DNA of 64,000 bases, taken from assembly GCF_900130045.1 (NCBI RefSeq), contig NZ_FQXT01000002.1, positions 434,001-498,000 on the forward strand. The letters run 5' to 3'. Shown here one piece after another: positions 24,960 to 34,946 of this stretch. This DNA comes from Leeuwenhoekiella palythoae (lineage in GTDB: Bacteria; Bacteroidota; Bacteroidia; Flavobacteriales; Flavobacteriaceae). The notes under the pieces are model-generated. The model was given only the letters and a program-made list of their open reading frames with translations. It was not told the DNA's origin and made no database searches. How positions within the stretch are numbered: position 1 is the first letter of the stretch; every line of letters begins with the position of its first letter. The position numbers and the translations under genes are program-made.

Positions 24960-25928
24960 TTATTTTTTCCTGTTGAGAATAGGAAGCAATAAAAAAGAAA
25001 GAGCTCCCAAAACCAGCACGAGTAAGGTTTGAGATCCCCAAACGATCCACCCAAAAGCTTCACCACCTTCCTTGCTAAAGCCGAAGAAAATAAATAAGGC
25101 GCCAATACTTATAGGATATACCCCGATCCCGCCGTTAGTTACAGAAATGGCAAACGAACCAATCACGAACGCAGCAAGAATAACACCTGTAGAAGCATAA
25201 GATATTTCAGGAATCGTGAATTTGATCACCCAGAACATCAAAATATACATGATCCAAATAAAGAAGGTGTGTCCTATAAACGCCCATTTGTTCCGCATTT
25301 TTAAGATGCTTTTCATGCCTTCTACGAGGCCGGCCATAAAGTCTTTGAGCTTAGCTAATATTCCTGTTTTGGCTCGTTGTATAATTTTAAAGCCCAGAGC
25401 GATGAGTAGTACGCCGGCAGCTAAAAACAATACGGTATATAGCGGATTGATATTTTGTTCGTGTAGGTAGCTTAATAAGGTGTCGGTTTGCAAAACAATA
25501 GCAATACTTACTACTAAAAGAAGCATCAAAAAATCGGCAATACGTTCTGAAATTATAGTGCCAAAAGCTTTTTCAAAAGGGACATCTTCATAAGTGGTAA
25601 GCAGCGCCCCGCGCAACAATTCTCCACTTCGAGGAATGCCTAAATTAGCCAAATAAGCTGCCATAACCGCCATAAACCTATTGCTTAATTTGGGGTGGTA
25701 GCCCATAGGTTGCAAAAGATACTGCCAGCGATAAGCTCGGGATAGATGGCTTAAAACGCCAAACATGAGCGAAACAGCGATGTAAACTGGAGGTGCGTCC
25801 TTAATGTTGTTCCAAAGGATGGCGCGCTCTTGTGTTGTGGCCGAACTTAACGAATAATAGATCAAAAGTATCCCGATCCCCAACGGGATGGCAACTTTCA
25901 ATAATTTTATGAGGGATTTTTTGCTCAA
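24960..25928 (-). CDS. Flippase-like integral membrane protein (LPG-synthase TM family)
   Basis: The 322-residue product has about eight hydrophobic segments and resembles the lysylphosphatidylglycerol-synthase transmembrane (UPF0104, PF03706) family: an early SRAYRWQYLLQPMGY element, LANLGIPRSGELLRGALL near residues 93-110, and a conserved late ISVTNGGIGVYPISIGAL stretch. Members without the catalytic GNAT domain are thought to be lipid flippases; the substrate here is unknown. It starts one base after the panD stop, in the same minus-strand operon. Confidence 0.82.
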   Translation of the reverse strand: MSKKSLIKLLKVAIPLGIGILLIYYSLSSATTQERAILWNNIKDAPPVYIAVSLMFGVLSHLSRAYRWQYLLQPMGYHPKLSNRFMAVMAAYLANLGIPRSGELLRGALLTTYEDVPFEKAFGTIISERIADFLMLLLVVSIAIVLQTDTLLSYLHEQNINPLYTVLFLAAGVLLIALGFKIIQRAKTGILAKLKDFMAGLVEGMKSILKMRNKWAFIGHTFFIWIMYILMFWVIKFTIPEISYASTGVILAAFVIGSFAISVTNGGIGVYPISIGALFIFFGFSKEGGEAFGWIVWGSQTLLVLVLGALSFLLLPILNRKK

Positions 25929-25929
25929 G

Positions 25930-26280
25930 TTAATTGAGCAAATTAGTTTCTTCGTTAGGGAAAACTAGAGAAGGTTTAAACGCTTTAGCTTCTTCCAGCT
26001 CCATAAAAGCATAGGTGATAAGAATAAGGATATCGCCTTTTGCGACTTTACGAGCAGCAGCACCATTTAAGGTGACTTCCCCGCTTTTGCGTGGCCCGGG
26101 AATCGCATAAGTCTCCAGGCGTTCACCGTTGGTAACATTTACGATTTGTACACGTTCTCCTTCAATAACACCGGCTGCATCCATAAGATCTTCGTCAATG
26201 GTAATACTACCTATATAATGAAGTTCGGCGCCGGTAACTTTTACGCGGTGTATTTTTGATTTTACAACGTTAACTAACAT
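25930..26280 (-). CDS. panD: Aspartate 1-decarboxylase
   Basis: Pyruvoyl enzyme that makes beta-alanine for pantothenate. The 116-residue proenzyme carries the self-cleavage site Gly24-Ser25 within [10 protein letters not shown], the Tyr in TYAIPG and the [12 protein letters not shown] segment. The length is close to the usual 115-130. It lies 18 bases after panC, whose product joins beta-alanine to pantoate, so both steps are made from one transcript; panB is not in the window. Confidence 0.96.
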   Translation of the reverse strand: MLVNVVKSKIHRVKVTGAELHYIGSITIDEDLMDAAGVIEGERVQIVNVTNGERLETYAIPGPRKSGEVTLNGAAARKVAKGDILILITYAFMELEEAKAFKPSLVFPNEETNLLN

Positions 26281-26298
26281 GGTGTAAAAATAAGGTTT

Positions 26299-27147
26299 TT
26301 AATTTAGGGCGATATTATCTATGAGTCGTACATCACCGGCAAAAACAGCGATGAATGCTCTGTATTTGTCTTCGGCTTTTTTGGTCGTGGCGTGCTTCAG
26401 TGTAGTTGCGTTTGCGATTTCAAAATACTCAAGTTCAAGATGCTCTTTTCCTTTAAATTCTTGCTCAACAAAATGTACGACATCTTCGACGCTTTGGTCG
26501 TTAAAATGTTCTTTTGCTTGCATTAAGGTTTTGTAAATAAAAGGCGAGGCTTCACGCTGTTTTACAGTGAGTCTTTTATTTCTTGAGCTTTCAGCAAGGC
26601 CATCATCGTGGCGGCTGATAGGGCAACCTACGATCTGTACCGGTAGGTTTTCGATCTCAACTAATTTATTTACGATTTGAAGCTGTTGATAATCTTTTTC
26701 GCCAAAGAAAGCCATATCCGGATTTACAATTTCAAATAGATATTTTAATACGGTGGCAACACCTTCAAAGTGACCGGGTCTGAACGCGCCTTCCATCACT
26801 TGATCTAATCCGTCAAAATTAAAATCTAAGGCTTTAATTTGGCTTCCATAAATCGTTGTCGTGCTCGGGGCAAAAACAAGCAGGTTGGGGTTGATGTGCT
26901 CTAAAAATTCAAGATCTGCCTGTAAATCTCTAGGGTAGGTCTCAAGATCTGCGGGATTGTTGAACTGTGTAGGATTTACAAAGATGCTCACAACGACTAC
27001 ATCGCAGTTTTCTAAAGCAAAATTAAATAGACTTCCATGACCTCTATGCAAAGCGCCCATAGTAGGTACAAAACCTATTTTAAGGCCCTTTTCTTTGTGT
27101 TTTGCAACAGCACTAGAAATTTCTGGTCTATTGGTATATACGTGCAT
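26299..27147 (-). CDS. panC: Pantothenate synthetase (pantoate-beta-alanine ligase)
   Basis: ATP-dependent ligase that makes pantothenate. It shows the HxGH nucleotide motif in VPTMGALHRGHGSLF, FFGEKDYQQLQIV, and GLAESSRNKRL in place of the KMSKS loop. The open frame reaches 27198, but I place the start at the ATG at 27147 (MHVYTNRPEI, 282 residues): a perfect -7 box lies at 27169-27176 inside the longer frame, and VPTMG then sits at residue 27, as in E. coli PanC. It is first in the panC-panD-flippase-esterase-radA run and is divergent from the glycogen-synthase-like gene. Confidence 0.94.
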   Translation of the reverse strand: MHVYTNRPEISSAVAKHKEKGLKIGFVPTMGALHRGHGSLFNFALENCDVVVVSIFVNPTQFNNPADLETYPRDLQADLEFLEHINPNLLVFAPSTTTIYGSQIKALDFNFDGLDQVMEGAFRPGHFEGVATVLKYLFEIVNPDMAFFGEKDYQQLQIVNKLVEIENLPVQIVGCPISRHDDGLAESSRNKRLTVKQREASPFIYKTLMQAKEHFNDQSVEDVVHFVEQEFKGKEHLELEYFEIANATTLKHATTKKAEDKYRAFIAVFAGDVRLIDNIALN

Positions 27148-27168
27148 CCCGATTAAATTAACAGGCGG

Positions 27169-27176
27169 CAAAATTA
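27169..27176 (-). promoter_or_regulatory. -7 box TAATTTTG for panC
   Basis: Perfect match on the minus strand, 21 bases before the ATG at 27147. It supports the shorter panC start. Confidence 0.55.
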
Positions 27177-27207
27177 CTATATTACTGGCAATCTGCATAA
27201 AATTTCG

Positions 27208-27215
27208 TAATTTTG
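27208..27215 (+). promoter_or_regulatory. -7 box TAATTTTG for the glycogen-synthase-like gene
   Basis: Perfect match 39 bases before the ATG at 27255; together with the panC box it makes a divergent promoter pair. Confidence 0.55.
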
Positions 27216-27254
27216 CGTGTTTTTTAGCCTTAACAGAAACTTAGAAGCACATTT

Positions 27255-28064
27255 ATGAAAAATAAGAGGATATTGTACGTATCATCTGAAGTTATACCTT
27301 ATTTGCCAGAGACAGAGATCGCATCAATGTCGTTTGAGGTTCCTCAAATGGTAAATAGTAAAGGAGGTCAAATTCGCATTTTTATGCCACGTTATGGCAA
27401 TATTAATGAGAGACGGCACCAGCTTCACGAAGTGATACGGCTTTCCGGAATGAATTTGGTCATAAATGATTTTGACATGCCGCTTATCATTAAAGTTGCC
27501 TCTATACCTAAAGAGCGTATTCAGGTTTACTTTATAGATAATGAAGAGTATTTTAAAAGAAAAGCTACGTTTACTGACGAGGACGGAAACTTATTTGCAG
27601 ACAACGATGAGCGTGCAATATTTTTTGCAAAGGGTGTAGTAGAGACGGTTAAAAAGCTTAATTGGGCTCCAGACATCATTCACGTTCATGGTTGGTTAGC
27701 ATCACTACTGCCTTTATATTTAAAGCAGTTTTATGCAAGCGAACCGCTTTTTAAGCAAAGCAAAATTGTGACTTCTGTTTATAATACCGGGTTTGATGAC
27801 ACGTTAAATGAGCAATTAATTGATAAAATAGCTTTTGACGGAATAGACAAAGATTCAATCTCTGAGCTTGAAAAGCCTTCTTATGAGAATCTAATGAAAA
27901 TAGCGATCAAAAACTCTGACGCTGCCATTGTAGGTTCTGCCGAACTTAGTGAAGATCTTTCCAAGTATTTGAATGTTACTAAAATCCCTGTGCTTCCTTA
28001 TAAAAAGAGAGAAGAATTTGCGCAGGCGTACGAAGAGTTCTATACCACCAAGGTGCTAGATTAA
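27255..28064 (+). CDS. Glycogen/starch synthase N-terminal-half protein
   Basis: The 269-residue product matches only the first Rossmann domain (GT5) of glycogen synthase: KRILYVSSEVIPYL at the start, RIFMPRYG, the ERIQVYFIDNEEYF strand and DIIHVHGWLASLLPLYLK. The C-terminal GT-B domain is missing, and the substrate loop KTGGL after the first strand reads PETEI (residues 18-22). Glycogen synthesis is therefore unlikely. The frame ends cleanly and is followed after 16 bases by DUF4270 and then glmS. In flavobacteria I recall the same short form next to panC and glmS, so it is probably a functional protein with a changed role, not debris. Confidence 0.8.
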   Translation: MKNKRILYVSSEVIPYLPETEIASMSFEVPQMVNSKGGQIRIFMPRYGNINERRHQLHEVIRLSGMNLVINDFDMPLIIKVASIPKERIQVYFIDNEEYFKRKATFTDEDGNLFADNDERAIFFAKGVVETVKKLNWAPDIIHVHGWLASLLPLYLKQFYASEPLFKQSKIVTSVYNTGFDDTLNEQLIDKIAFDGIDKDSISELEKPSYENLMKIAIKNSDAAIVGSAELSEDLSKYLNVTKIPVLPYKKREEFAQAYEEFYTTKVLD

Positions 28065-28080
28065 AAAAACAAAAAAACGA

Positions 28081-29685
28081 ATGAAATTGAATACGGTGTT
28101 GACAAGAACATTAGGTTTACTAATGCTTCTATTTGTCTTCTTTTCTTGTGAAGACGATTTTCTGGAGGTGGGAAGCGGTTTAGTTGATGACAGCAACTTC
28201 ACTTCGGGTAACGAGAGTTATCCGGTAACTGCATATAGCGAGCGTTTTTTTGATTCTTTAGGCGTGCAAACAAACGGACTTAGTGCCGGCGTTTTAGGTT
28301 ATTATCAAGATTCAATATATGGTTCTACTACGGCTTCGACACTTAGTCAAGTGAGTTTGAGTACTTATAATTCTACTTTTGGAACCAATCCGGTTGTTGA
28401 TTCGGTGGTTTTTACAATGCCTTATTTTAGCACCGGAAGTGTAAATAGTGAGAATGAGACCGTTTACGAACTTGATTCGGTTTACGGTTCAGATCCTATT
28501 CGTGTTACAGCGTTCAGATCTAATTACTTCTTGAATTCTAATAACGGACCTGATTTTGAAAACGGCGCGGTATATTATTCTAATGATTTAACTGAATTTA
28601 ATGGGGTAGAAGGTGATACGCTTATGCAGCAAACCTTTGTTCCATCTAATGAAACTGTGGTGACCACAGTGCCGGCTACCACAGATGGAGAGGATGATGA
28701 GGTGACCAGTAATTCGCCTAGATTACGCATTCGTCTTGATGAGACTGCTTACGGTGAAACGTATTGGCAAGAAAATATTTTAGACCGGGGAGGCGAAGAT
28801 GTACTGTTTAATGCTAATTCGTTTAGAAATTACTTTAGAGGGGTTTATTTAAAAGCCGAGCCAGTAAATGGTAGTGGTTCTTATTTTCTCTTTGACAAAG
28901 CCAATACTTCTATCGCGATTTACTACACTTCGGGAGAAGAAGATTCAAGAAATCAATCAAGTGTAACTTTAAGCCTTGCCGGAAATGGTGTGGTTGGATA
29001 TCAGAATGATTTTAAATCTGAGATCAAAACAGAACTGACCGGTATTGATAAAGAAAACGGAGAAGAAAATCTTTATCTAAAAGGCGGTCAGGGAAGTATG
29101 GCTGTTATTGAGCTGTTTGAAGATGTAGATGATGACGCTAACGGAATTCCCGATGAGCTTGATGCCCTGCGTGCGCAACCTCGTCTTATTCGAGAAGCTA
29201 ATTTAGAATTTTTTGTAGATCAAGATAAGATTCAGCAATATGCTGGTGCTTCAGTATCTGAGCCACAACGCGTTTATATTTATGACCTGGAGACCAACTT
29301 GCCTTTGCGTGATTTTTCAGGTGATGCTACTATTAGTTCGTCAGGAACCATAACAGCGGTTGGCACTACGCATTTAGGTCCGTTAGAGACTGATGATAAC
29401 GGGCAAGGTGTGAGCTATAAAATCAGAATCACAGAATTTTATAAAGCATTGCTAGATCCTGAAAATGATACTCCAACAACCAAACTTGGGTTAGTAGTTA
29501 CACAAAATGTACTTTCTACAGCCACAGCTGCGATAGAAGGTAAAACTGATAGCGATATTCCTAATAGAGTGCCTTATGCTTCGGTAATTGCTAATCGCGG
29601 TACTATCCTCTACGGAAGCAGTGTAAATGTTCCTGAAGCAAAACGACTGAAGCTAAAAGTTTTCTATTCAGAAGCTTCAAATTAA
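28081..29685 (+). CDS. DUF4270 lipoprotein
   Basis: The 534-residue product starts with a lipoprotein signal ending LFVFFSC (about Cys23), followed by EDDFLE, an acidic run at the position of the surface-export signal of Bacteroidota lipoproteins. The mature chain is long, beta-rich and low in Lys, with DUF4270 features such as the early SYPVTAYSERFFDSLGVQ and the repeated mention of small polar strands. The function of the family is unknown. It lies between the glycogen-synthase-like gene and glmS with gaps of 16 and 9 bases, which indicates cotranscription. Confidence 0.82.
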   Translation: MKLNTVLTRTLGLLMLLFVFFSCEDDFLEVGSGLVDDSNFTSGNESYPVTAYSERFFDSLGVQTNGLSAGVLGYYQDSIYGSTTASTLSQVSLSTYNSTFGTNPVVDSVVFTMPYFSTGSVNSENETVYELDSVYGSDPIRVTAFRSNYFLNSNNGPDFENGAVYYSNDLTEFNGVEGDTLMQQTFVPSNETVVTTVPATTDGEDDEVTSNSPRLRIRLDETAYGETYWQENILDRGGEDVLFNANSFRNYFRGVYLKAEPVNGSGSYFLFDKANTSIAIYYTSGEEDSRNQSSVTLSLAGNGVVGYQNDFKSEIKTELTGIDKENGEENLYLKGGQGSMAVIELFEDVDDDANGIPDELDALRAQPRLIREANLEFFVDQDKIQQYAGASVSEPQRVYIYDLETNLPLRDFSGDATISSSGTITAVGTTHLGPLETDDNGQGVSYKIRITEFYKALLDPENDTPTTKLGLVVTQNVLSTATAAIEGKTDSDIPNRVPYASVIANRGTILYGSSVNVPEAKRLKLKVFYSEASN

Positions 29686-29694
29686 TATCATTTT

Positions 29695-31545
29695 ATGTGC
29701 GGAATTGTAGGTTACATTGGTCATAGACAAGCATATCCTGTTGTGATAAAAGGCTTGCAACGACTGGAGTATCGCGGTTATGACAGCGCCGGGGTTGCTT
29801 TGTTTGATGGCGAAGAGATTCAACTATGTAAGACTAAAGGTAAAGTAGATGACCTCAAAACTAAGGTTGAGTCAACCATTACTGCCGAAGGTACTTTGGG
29901 TATTGGGCATACGCGCTGGGCAACACATGGGGTTCCTAATGATGTTAACTCGCACCCACATTTTTCAAATTCCGGAGATTTAGTCATTATTCATAACGGG
30001 ATCATCGAGAATTATGATGCTATAAAGCAAGAGTTGACCAAGCGTGGGTATACCTTCAAATCTGACACAGATACAGAGGTGTTGGTTAATCTTATTGAAG
30101 ATGTACAGAGCAATCAAAAAGTTAAATTAGGTAAAGCGGTTCAGATTGCTTTAAACGAGACCGTGGGCGCATACGCCATTGCGGTTTTTGATAAGAAAAA
30201 ACCAAACGAAATTGTCGTCGCTCGTTTGGGTAGTCCGCTTGCGATAGGTATTGGGGAAGATGAGTATTTTATCGCATCAGACGCTTCTCCTTTTATTGAA
30301 TATACAAACAACGCGCTTTACTTAGAAGATGGTGAGATGGCTATTGTGCGCAGAGGTAAAGAGGTGAAAGTTTTCAATATTCAAGATGACGCACTGGTAA
30401 GTCAGCCTTACATACAAGAATTAAAACTCAATCTTGAGCAGATAGAAAAAGGAGGATATCCTCATTTTATGCTTAAGGAGATCTACGAGCAGCCTCAAGC
30501 GATACGTGATACGTTTAGAGGACGTATGCGTGAGAATAAAGGAGTTATCAAGATGGCTGGTGTAGATGATCATATTGATAAATTCATCAATGCAAAACGG
30601 TTAGTGATTTTAGCTTGCGGAACCTCTTGGCACGCAGGGCTAGTTGCTGAATATATCATTGAAGAATTGATGCGCGTACCTGTTGAGGTAGAATATGCGT
30701 CAGAATTTAGATACCGCAATCCGGTTATTGATAAAGATGATGTCGTGATCGCTATTTCTCAAAGTGGTGAAACCGCAGATACCATGGCTGCGATGAAGCT
30801 GGCTAAAGAAAAAGGAGCTTTTGTTTTTGGTGTATGTAATGTAGTAGGATCGTCGATTTCTCGAGAGGCACACGCCGGCGCATACACCCACGCTGGTCCT
30901 GAAATTGGTGTTGCTTCAACAAAAGCATTTACCACGCAAATTACAGTGCTTACGTTATTAGGATTGAAAGTAGCGAAAGCCAAAGGACGTATTTCAACTT
31001 CAGACTTGCATATGCATCTTGAAGAGTTACGCCTGATCCCTGAAAAGGTCGAAGAGGCGTTAAAAAGCAACGATCACGTCAAAGAGATTGCTTCGGTATA
31101 TAAAAATGCTTCTAACTGTTTGTATCTAGGTCGCGGATTCAATTTCCCGGTTGCTTTAGAAGGTGCTTTAAAACTTAAAGAGATTTCATACATCCACGCA
31201 GAAGGTTATCCTGCAGCTGAGATGAAGCATGGTCCAATTGCGCTTATTGATGAGCATATGCCGGTGATTGTTATTGCTACGCGCCGCGGTCATTATGACA
31301 AAGTGGTGAGCAATATTCAAGAGATCAAAAGTCGTAAGGGGAAAATTATTGCAATTGTTACTAAAGGCGATGTAACGGTAAAAGGGCTTGCAGATCACGT
31401 GATCGAGGTTCCAGAAGTGATGGATTCTATGTCTCCGTTATTAACTACGATTCCGCTTCAATTGTTATCGTATCATATCGCGGTAATGCTTGGTAAAAAC
31501 GTTGATCAGCCTCGTAATTTGGCTAAAAGTGTCACTGTAGAATAG
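29695..31545 (+). CDS. glmS: Glutamine-fructose-6-phosphate aminotransferase
   Basis: Makes glucosamine-6-phosphate, the first step toward UDP-GlcNAc for cell wall and LPS. The 616-residue product begins MCGIVGYIGHRQ with the nucleophile Cys2 of the glutaminase domain, has GHTRWATHG and HNGIIENY, two SIS domains (ILACGTSWHAG, ISQSGETADT, ASTKAFTTQ, YLGRGFNFP) and ends NLAKSVTVE, the canonical tail. The length is standard. No clear terminator follows; a 217-base spacer leads to atpD. Confidence 0.97.
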   Translation: MCGIVGYIGHRQAYPVVIKGLQRLEYRGYDSAGVALFDGEEIQLCKTKGKVDDLKTKVESTITAEGTLGIGHTRWATHGVPNDVNSHPHFSNSGDLVIIHNGIIENYDAIKQELTKRGYTFKSDTDTEVLVNLIEDVQSNQKVKLGKAVQIALNETVGAYAIAVFDKKKPNEIVVARLGSPLAIGIGEDEYFIASDASPFIEYTNNALYLEDGEMAIVRRGKEVKVFNIQDDALVSQPYIQELKLNLEQIEKGGYPHFMLKEIYEQPQAIRDTFRGRMRENKGVIKMAGVDDHIDKFINAKRLVILACGTSWHAGLVAEYIIEELMRVPVEVEYASEFRYRNPVIDKDDVVIAISQSGETADTMAAMKLAKEKGAFVFGVCNVVGSSISREAHAGAYTHAGPEIGVASTKAFTTQITVLTLLGLKVAKAKGRISTSDLHMHLEELRLIPEKVEEALKSNDHVKEIASVYKNASNCLYLGRGFNFPVALEGALKLKEISYIHAEGYPAAEMKHGPIALIDEHMPVIVIATRRGHYDKVVSNIQEIKSRKGKIIAIVTKGDVTVKGLADHVIEVPEVMDSMSPLLTTIPLQLLSYHIAVMLGKNVDQPRNLAKSVTVE

Positions 31546-31673
31546 CTGATTTTCGCATAAAACGCAGGTGTTTTTAGAGGGCTGTAATTCTGAGGTTTAT
31601 CAAGTGGTTTTATGCTTTTGTTAACGCTGAAGAAATTCAATAAAAGTCTTTTAGGTTTTTAAATATTAAAAAC

Positions 31674-31681
31674 TATCTTTG
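31674..31681 (+). promoter_or_regulatory. -7 box TATCTTTG for atpDC
   Basis: Perfect match about 80 bases before atpD (31763). The remaining leader is A/T-rich and shows no clear secondary structure. Confidence 0.55.
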
Positions 31682-31756
31682 CACGACGAAAAAAATAAGG
31701 GATATTTAGGTTTGTTTTGTTTTTTTCGGCTACATATTTTGCTAAACATTAAATAG

Positions 31757-33271
<1,515 letters not shown>

Positions 33272-33283
33272 AAAATGAGTGTG

Positions 33284-33342
33284 CAGTTGTCAGTCTCAGT
33301 ATTAGGTACTGCAAACTGTAAACTGTTTACTGTAAACTGAAA
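33284..33342. repeat. Heptamer array forming a hairpin between atpD and atpC
   Basis: ACTGCAA, ACTGTAA, ACTGTTT, ACTGTAA and ACTGAAA follow in exact 7-bp phase at 33308-33342. Upstream, CAG trinucleotides (33284-33299) mirror the CTG of the array, and CAGTA-TTAGG-TACTG (33297-33311) forms the apex, so the spacer folds as an imperfect hairpin ending just before the atpC start. Confidence 0.75.
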
Positions 33343-33345
33343 AAT

Positions 33346-33624
33346 ATGCATTTAGAAATAGTAAGCCCTGAAGCAACCTTATATAGTGGAGAAGCTACTT
33401 CGGTTATTTTACCGGGAACTGACGGAGCGTTTCAGTTGTTAGACAATCACGCAGCTATCGTTTCTCTTTTAGAAGAAGGTGTTGTGAAAGTTAAAGGAGC
33501 TACGCTTTCAGATAAAGCTAAAAAGCATTTCACTGCCGGTAAAGAAGCTGGTGAGTTTGTACTCGCTATCAAATCTGGGACGGTTGAAATGAAGGATAAT
33601 AAAGTAATTGTTTTGGCAGACTAA
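33346..33624 (+). CDS. atpC: F1 ATP synthase subunit epsilon (short form)
   Basis: Central-stalk subunit. The 92-residue product is only the N-terminal beta-sandwich: MHLEIVSPEATLYSGEATSV, LPGTDGAFQLLDNHAAIVSLLEEG, then FVLAIKSGTVEMKDNKVIVLAD. The two C-terminal helices that inhibit rotation in E. coli (about 139 residues in total) are absent, which is usual for this phylum. It is cotranscribed with atpD across a heptamer-repeat spacer and ends at a strong terminator. Confidence 0.95.
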   Translation: MHLEIVSPEATLYSGEATSVILPGTDGAFQLLDNHAAIVSLLEEGVVKVKGATLSDKAKKHFTAGKEAGEFVLAIKSGTVEMKDNKVIVLAD

Positions 33625-33642
33625 CGCCAAAAACAAGAAAAT

Positions 33643-33680
33643 AAAAAAGCGCTTAATCTATTTTGATTAAGCGCTTTTTT
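33643..33680 (+). terminator. Rho-independent terminator after atpC
   Basis: AAAAAAGCGCTTAATC pairs with GATTAAGCGCTTTTTT around TATTTT. Confidence 0.9.
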
Positions 33681-33710
33681 TATTGGCATTGTAAAAGTAT
33701 TTTAGCAACG

Positions 33711-34241
33711 ATGAAATCAGCAGATACATTGATTTTGAATCAAATGAACCGATCTTTGATCGTTAGGATCTTAGCTGCATTGCTATTCACGTTTGCCTGC
33801 TTTTTGCTTTTCCTAATCTATTTTATCACCTTTAAAATCGGTTATGATTTAAGCAAGGAACGTGATTTTGTAAGCTGGGGAAAAGATCTAAAATCAGTGT
33901 TGGTTTTTCTAATCCTTGCTATAGGTTTAGGTTTTTATTTAGTAAAGCGAAAGCGGATCATTTTCAATACCAAAACTCATAAATACAAGGTTGAATATTA
34001 TTTAGGACCGTTTTATTGGGGCCATTGGTCTGATTACGAAGCGCTGAAGATGGTTGGGATCTTCAAGAATTCAAAAGGGATCTACGAAGTGAATATTTGG
34101 TTTACGAATTCGAGACACTTAAAATTTGAACGATTCCACAATGAAGAAGATGCGCTAGCCGAAGCAAAATATATTGCTGAACTATTTACTCTTAAAGTAT
34201 GGAATGCTTCAGACCCTAAAAAGGGATATTATTTAGATTAA
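33711..34241 (+). CDS. Two-helix membrane protein, unknown function
   Basis: Not recognised. The frame opens at 33663, but that codon lies inside the atpC terminator; the ATG at 33711 (MKSADTLILNQMNRS, 176 residues) is the likely start. Two hydrophobic segments (about 16-40 and 58-78) are followed by a soluble domain of about 95 residues rich in aromatic residues (YYLGPFYWGHWSDYEALKMVGIF). This layout resembles small bacterial PH-like/YdbT-type membrane proteins, but I cannot confirm it. It converges with the cyclase gene, leaving three bases between the stops. Confidence 0.65.
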   Translation: MKSADTLILNQMNRSLIVRILAALLFTFACFLLFLIYFITFKIGYDLSKERDFVSWGKDLKSVLVFLILAIGLGFYLVKRKRIIFNTKTHKYKVEYYLGPFYWGHWSDYEALKMVGIFKNSKGIYEVNIWFTNSRHLKFERFHNEEDALAEAKYIAELFTLKVWNASDPKKGYYLD

Positions 34242-34244
34242 AAG

Positions 34245-34946
34245 CTAGTTTTCAAATACAGCCACGGCTCTCACAGGTGATCCGGTGCCGCCTCTTATTT
34301 TTAAAGGAAGGGCAATAAACTGAAACCTGCCACGACCTACCAACTTGTGCAAGTTGATCATATTTTCATAATGGGTAAAGCCCAACTCACCGCATAATTT
34401 GTGAACCTCAGTATTCGAGACTTTTGGTACTCCCGGCGACATTGTTTCTACACCAAACGCCGCAATTTTCAGACGTCCTAAATATTGGGCTGCTTCGGCG
34501 GTGATTCCGGGGCCTTTGGGCCAGTTTTCGGTATTAAAATGCTTTCGGTAGTGATCTGTGCAAAGAAGCACAGTGTCTCCTTTTTTGATGTTTACATCAG
34601 CTTTCAGACAAGCTTCTTTAATATCTTCGGTTGTGATGAGTTCTTGCAAACCTTTATATGAAAAATCAAGACAGATTCCTTCGGTAAAGAACATCGAAAG
34701 CGGCATAGTATCAATGGACTCGCCGGCATTCTTTCGATCCATATGATTGAGCGCATCTACGTGTGTGCCGGTATGCTCACTCATTGTGATTTGATGCACG
34801 CTGGGTGTTTGCGTTGTAGGATTTTCGTCCCCATCCCATTGCTCGTGTGTTGCGTAAACCTGCATAGAAACTGGTGACAGACTTTTGTACACCGGCATCC
34901 CGTCATAAATTTCTTGACTTAGGTCTATTATTTCTTTGCTAGCCAT
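34245..34946 (-). CDS. Cyclase family protein (kynurenine formamidase-like)
   Basis: Metal-dependent amidohydrolase of PF04199. The 233-residue product has the family motif HxGTHxD as EHTGTHVDALNHM (about 57-69), a further VLLCTDHYRKHF segment and FGVETMSPGVP near residue 165. Substrates of the family include N-formylkynurenine and polyketide or isatin-type rings; a role in tryptophan catabolism with the TDO-family protein encoded at 3922 is possible but unproven. Its start overlaps the M61 peptidase frame by 19 bases, so the two are translationally linked. Confidence 0.85.
   Translation of the reverse strand: MASKEIIDLSQEIYDGMPVYKSLSPVSMQVYATHEQWDGDENPTTQTPSVHQITMSEHTGTHVDALNHMDRKNAGESIDTMPLSMFFTEGICLDFSYKGLQELITTEDIKEACLKADVNIKKGDTVLLCTDHYRKHFNTENWPKGPGITAEAAQYLGRLKIAAFGVETMSPGVPKVSNTEVHKLCGELGFTHYENMINLHKLVGRGRFQFIALPLKIRGGTGSPVRAVAVFEN

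Noticed and set aside
27255-28064. Glycogen synthase as a pseudogene
   Set aside because: The frame is uninterrupted, has a good promoter box and lies in a tight operon; a dedicated short protein fits better than decay.
33663-33710. Upstream start of the membrane protein after atpC
   Set aside because: The extra codons overlap the atpC terminator stem and T run.
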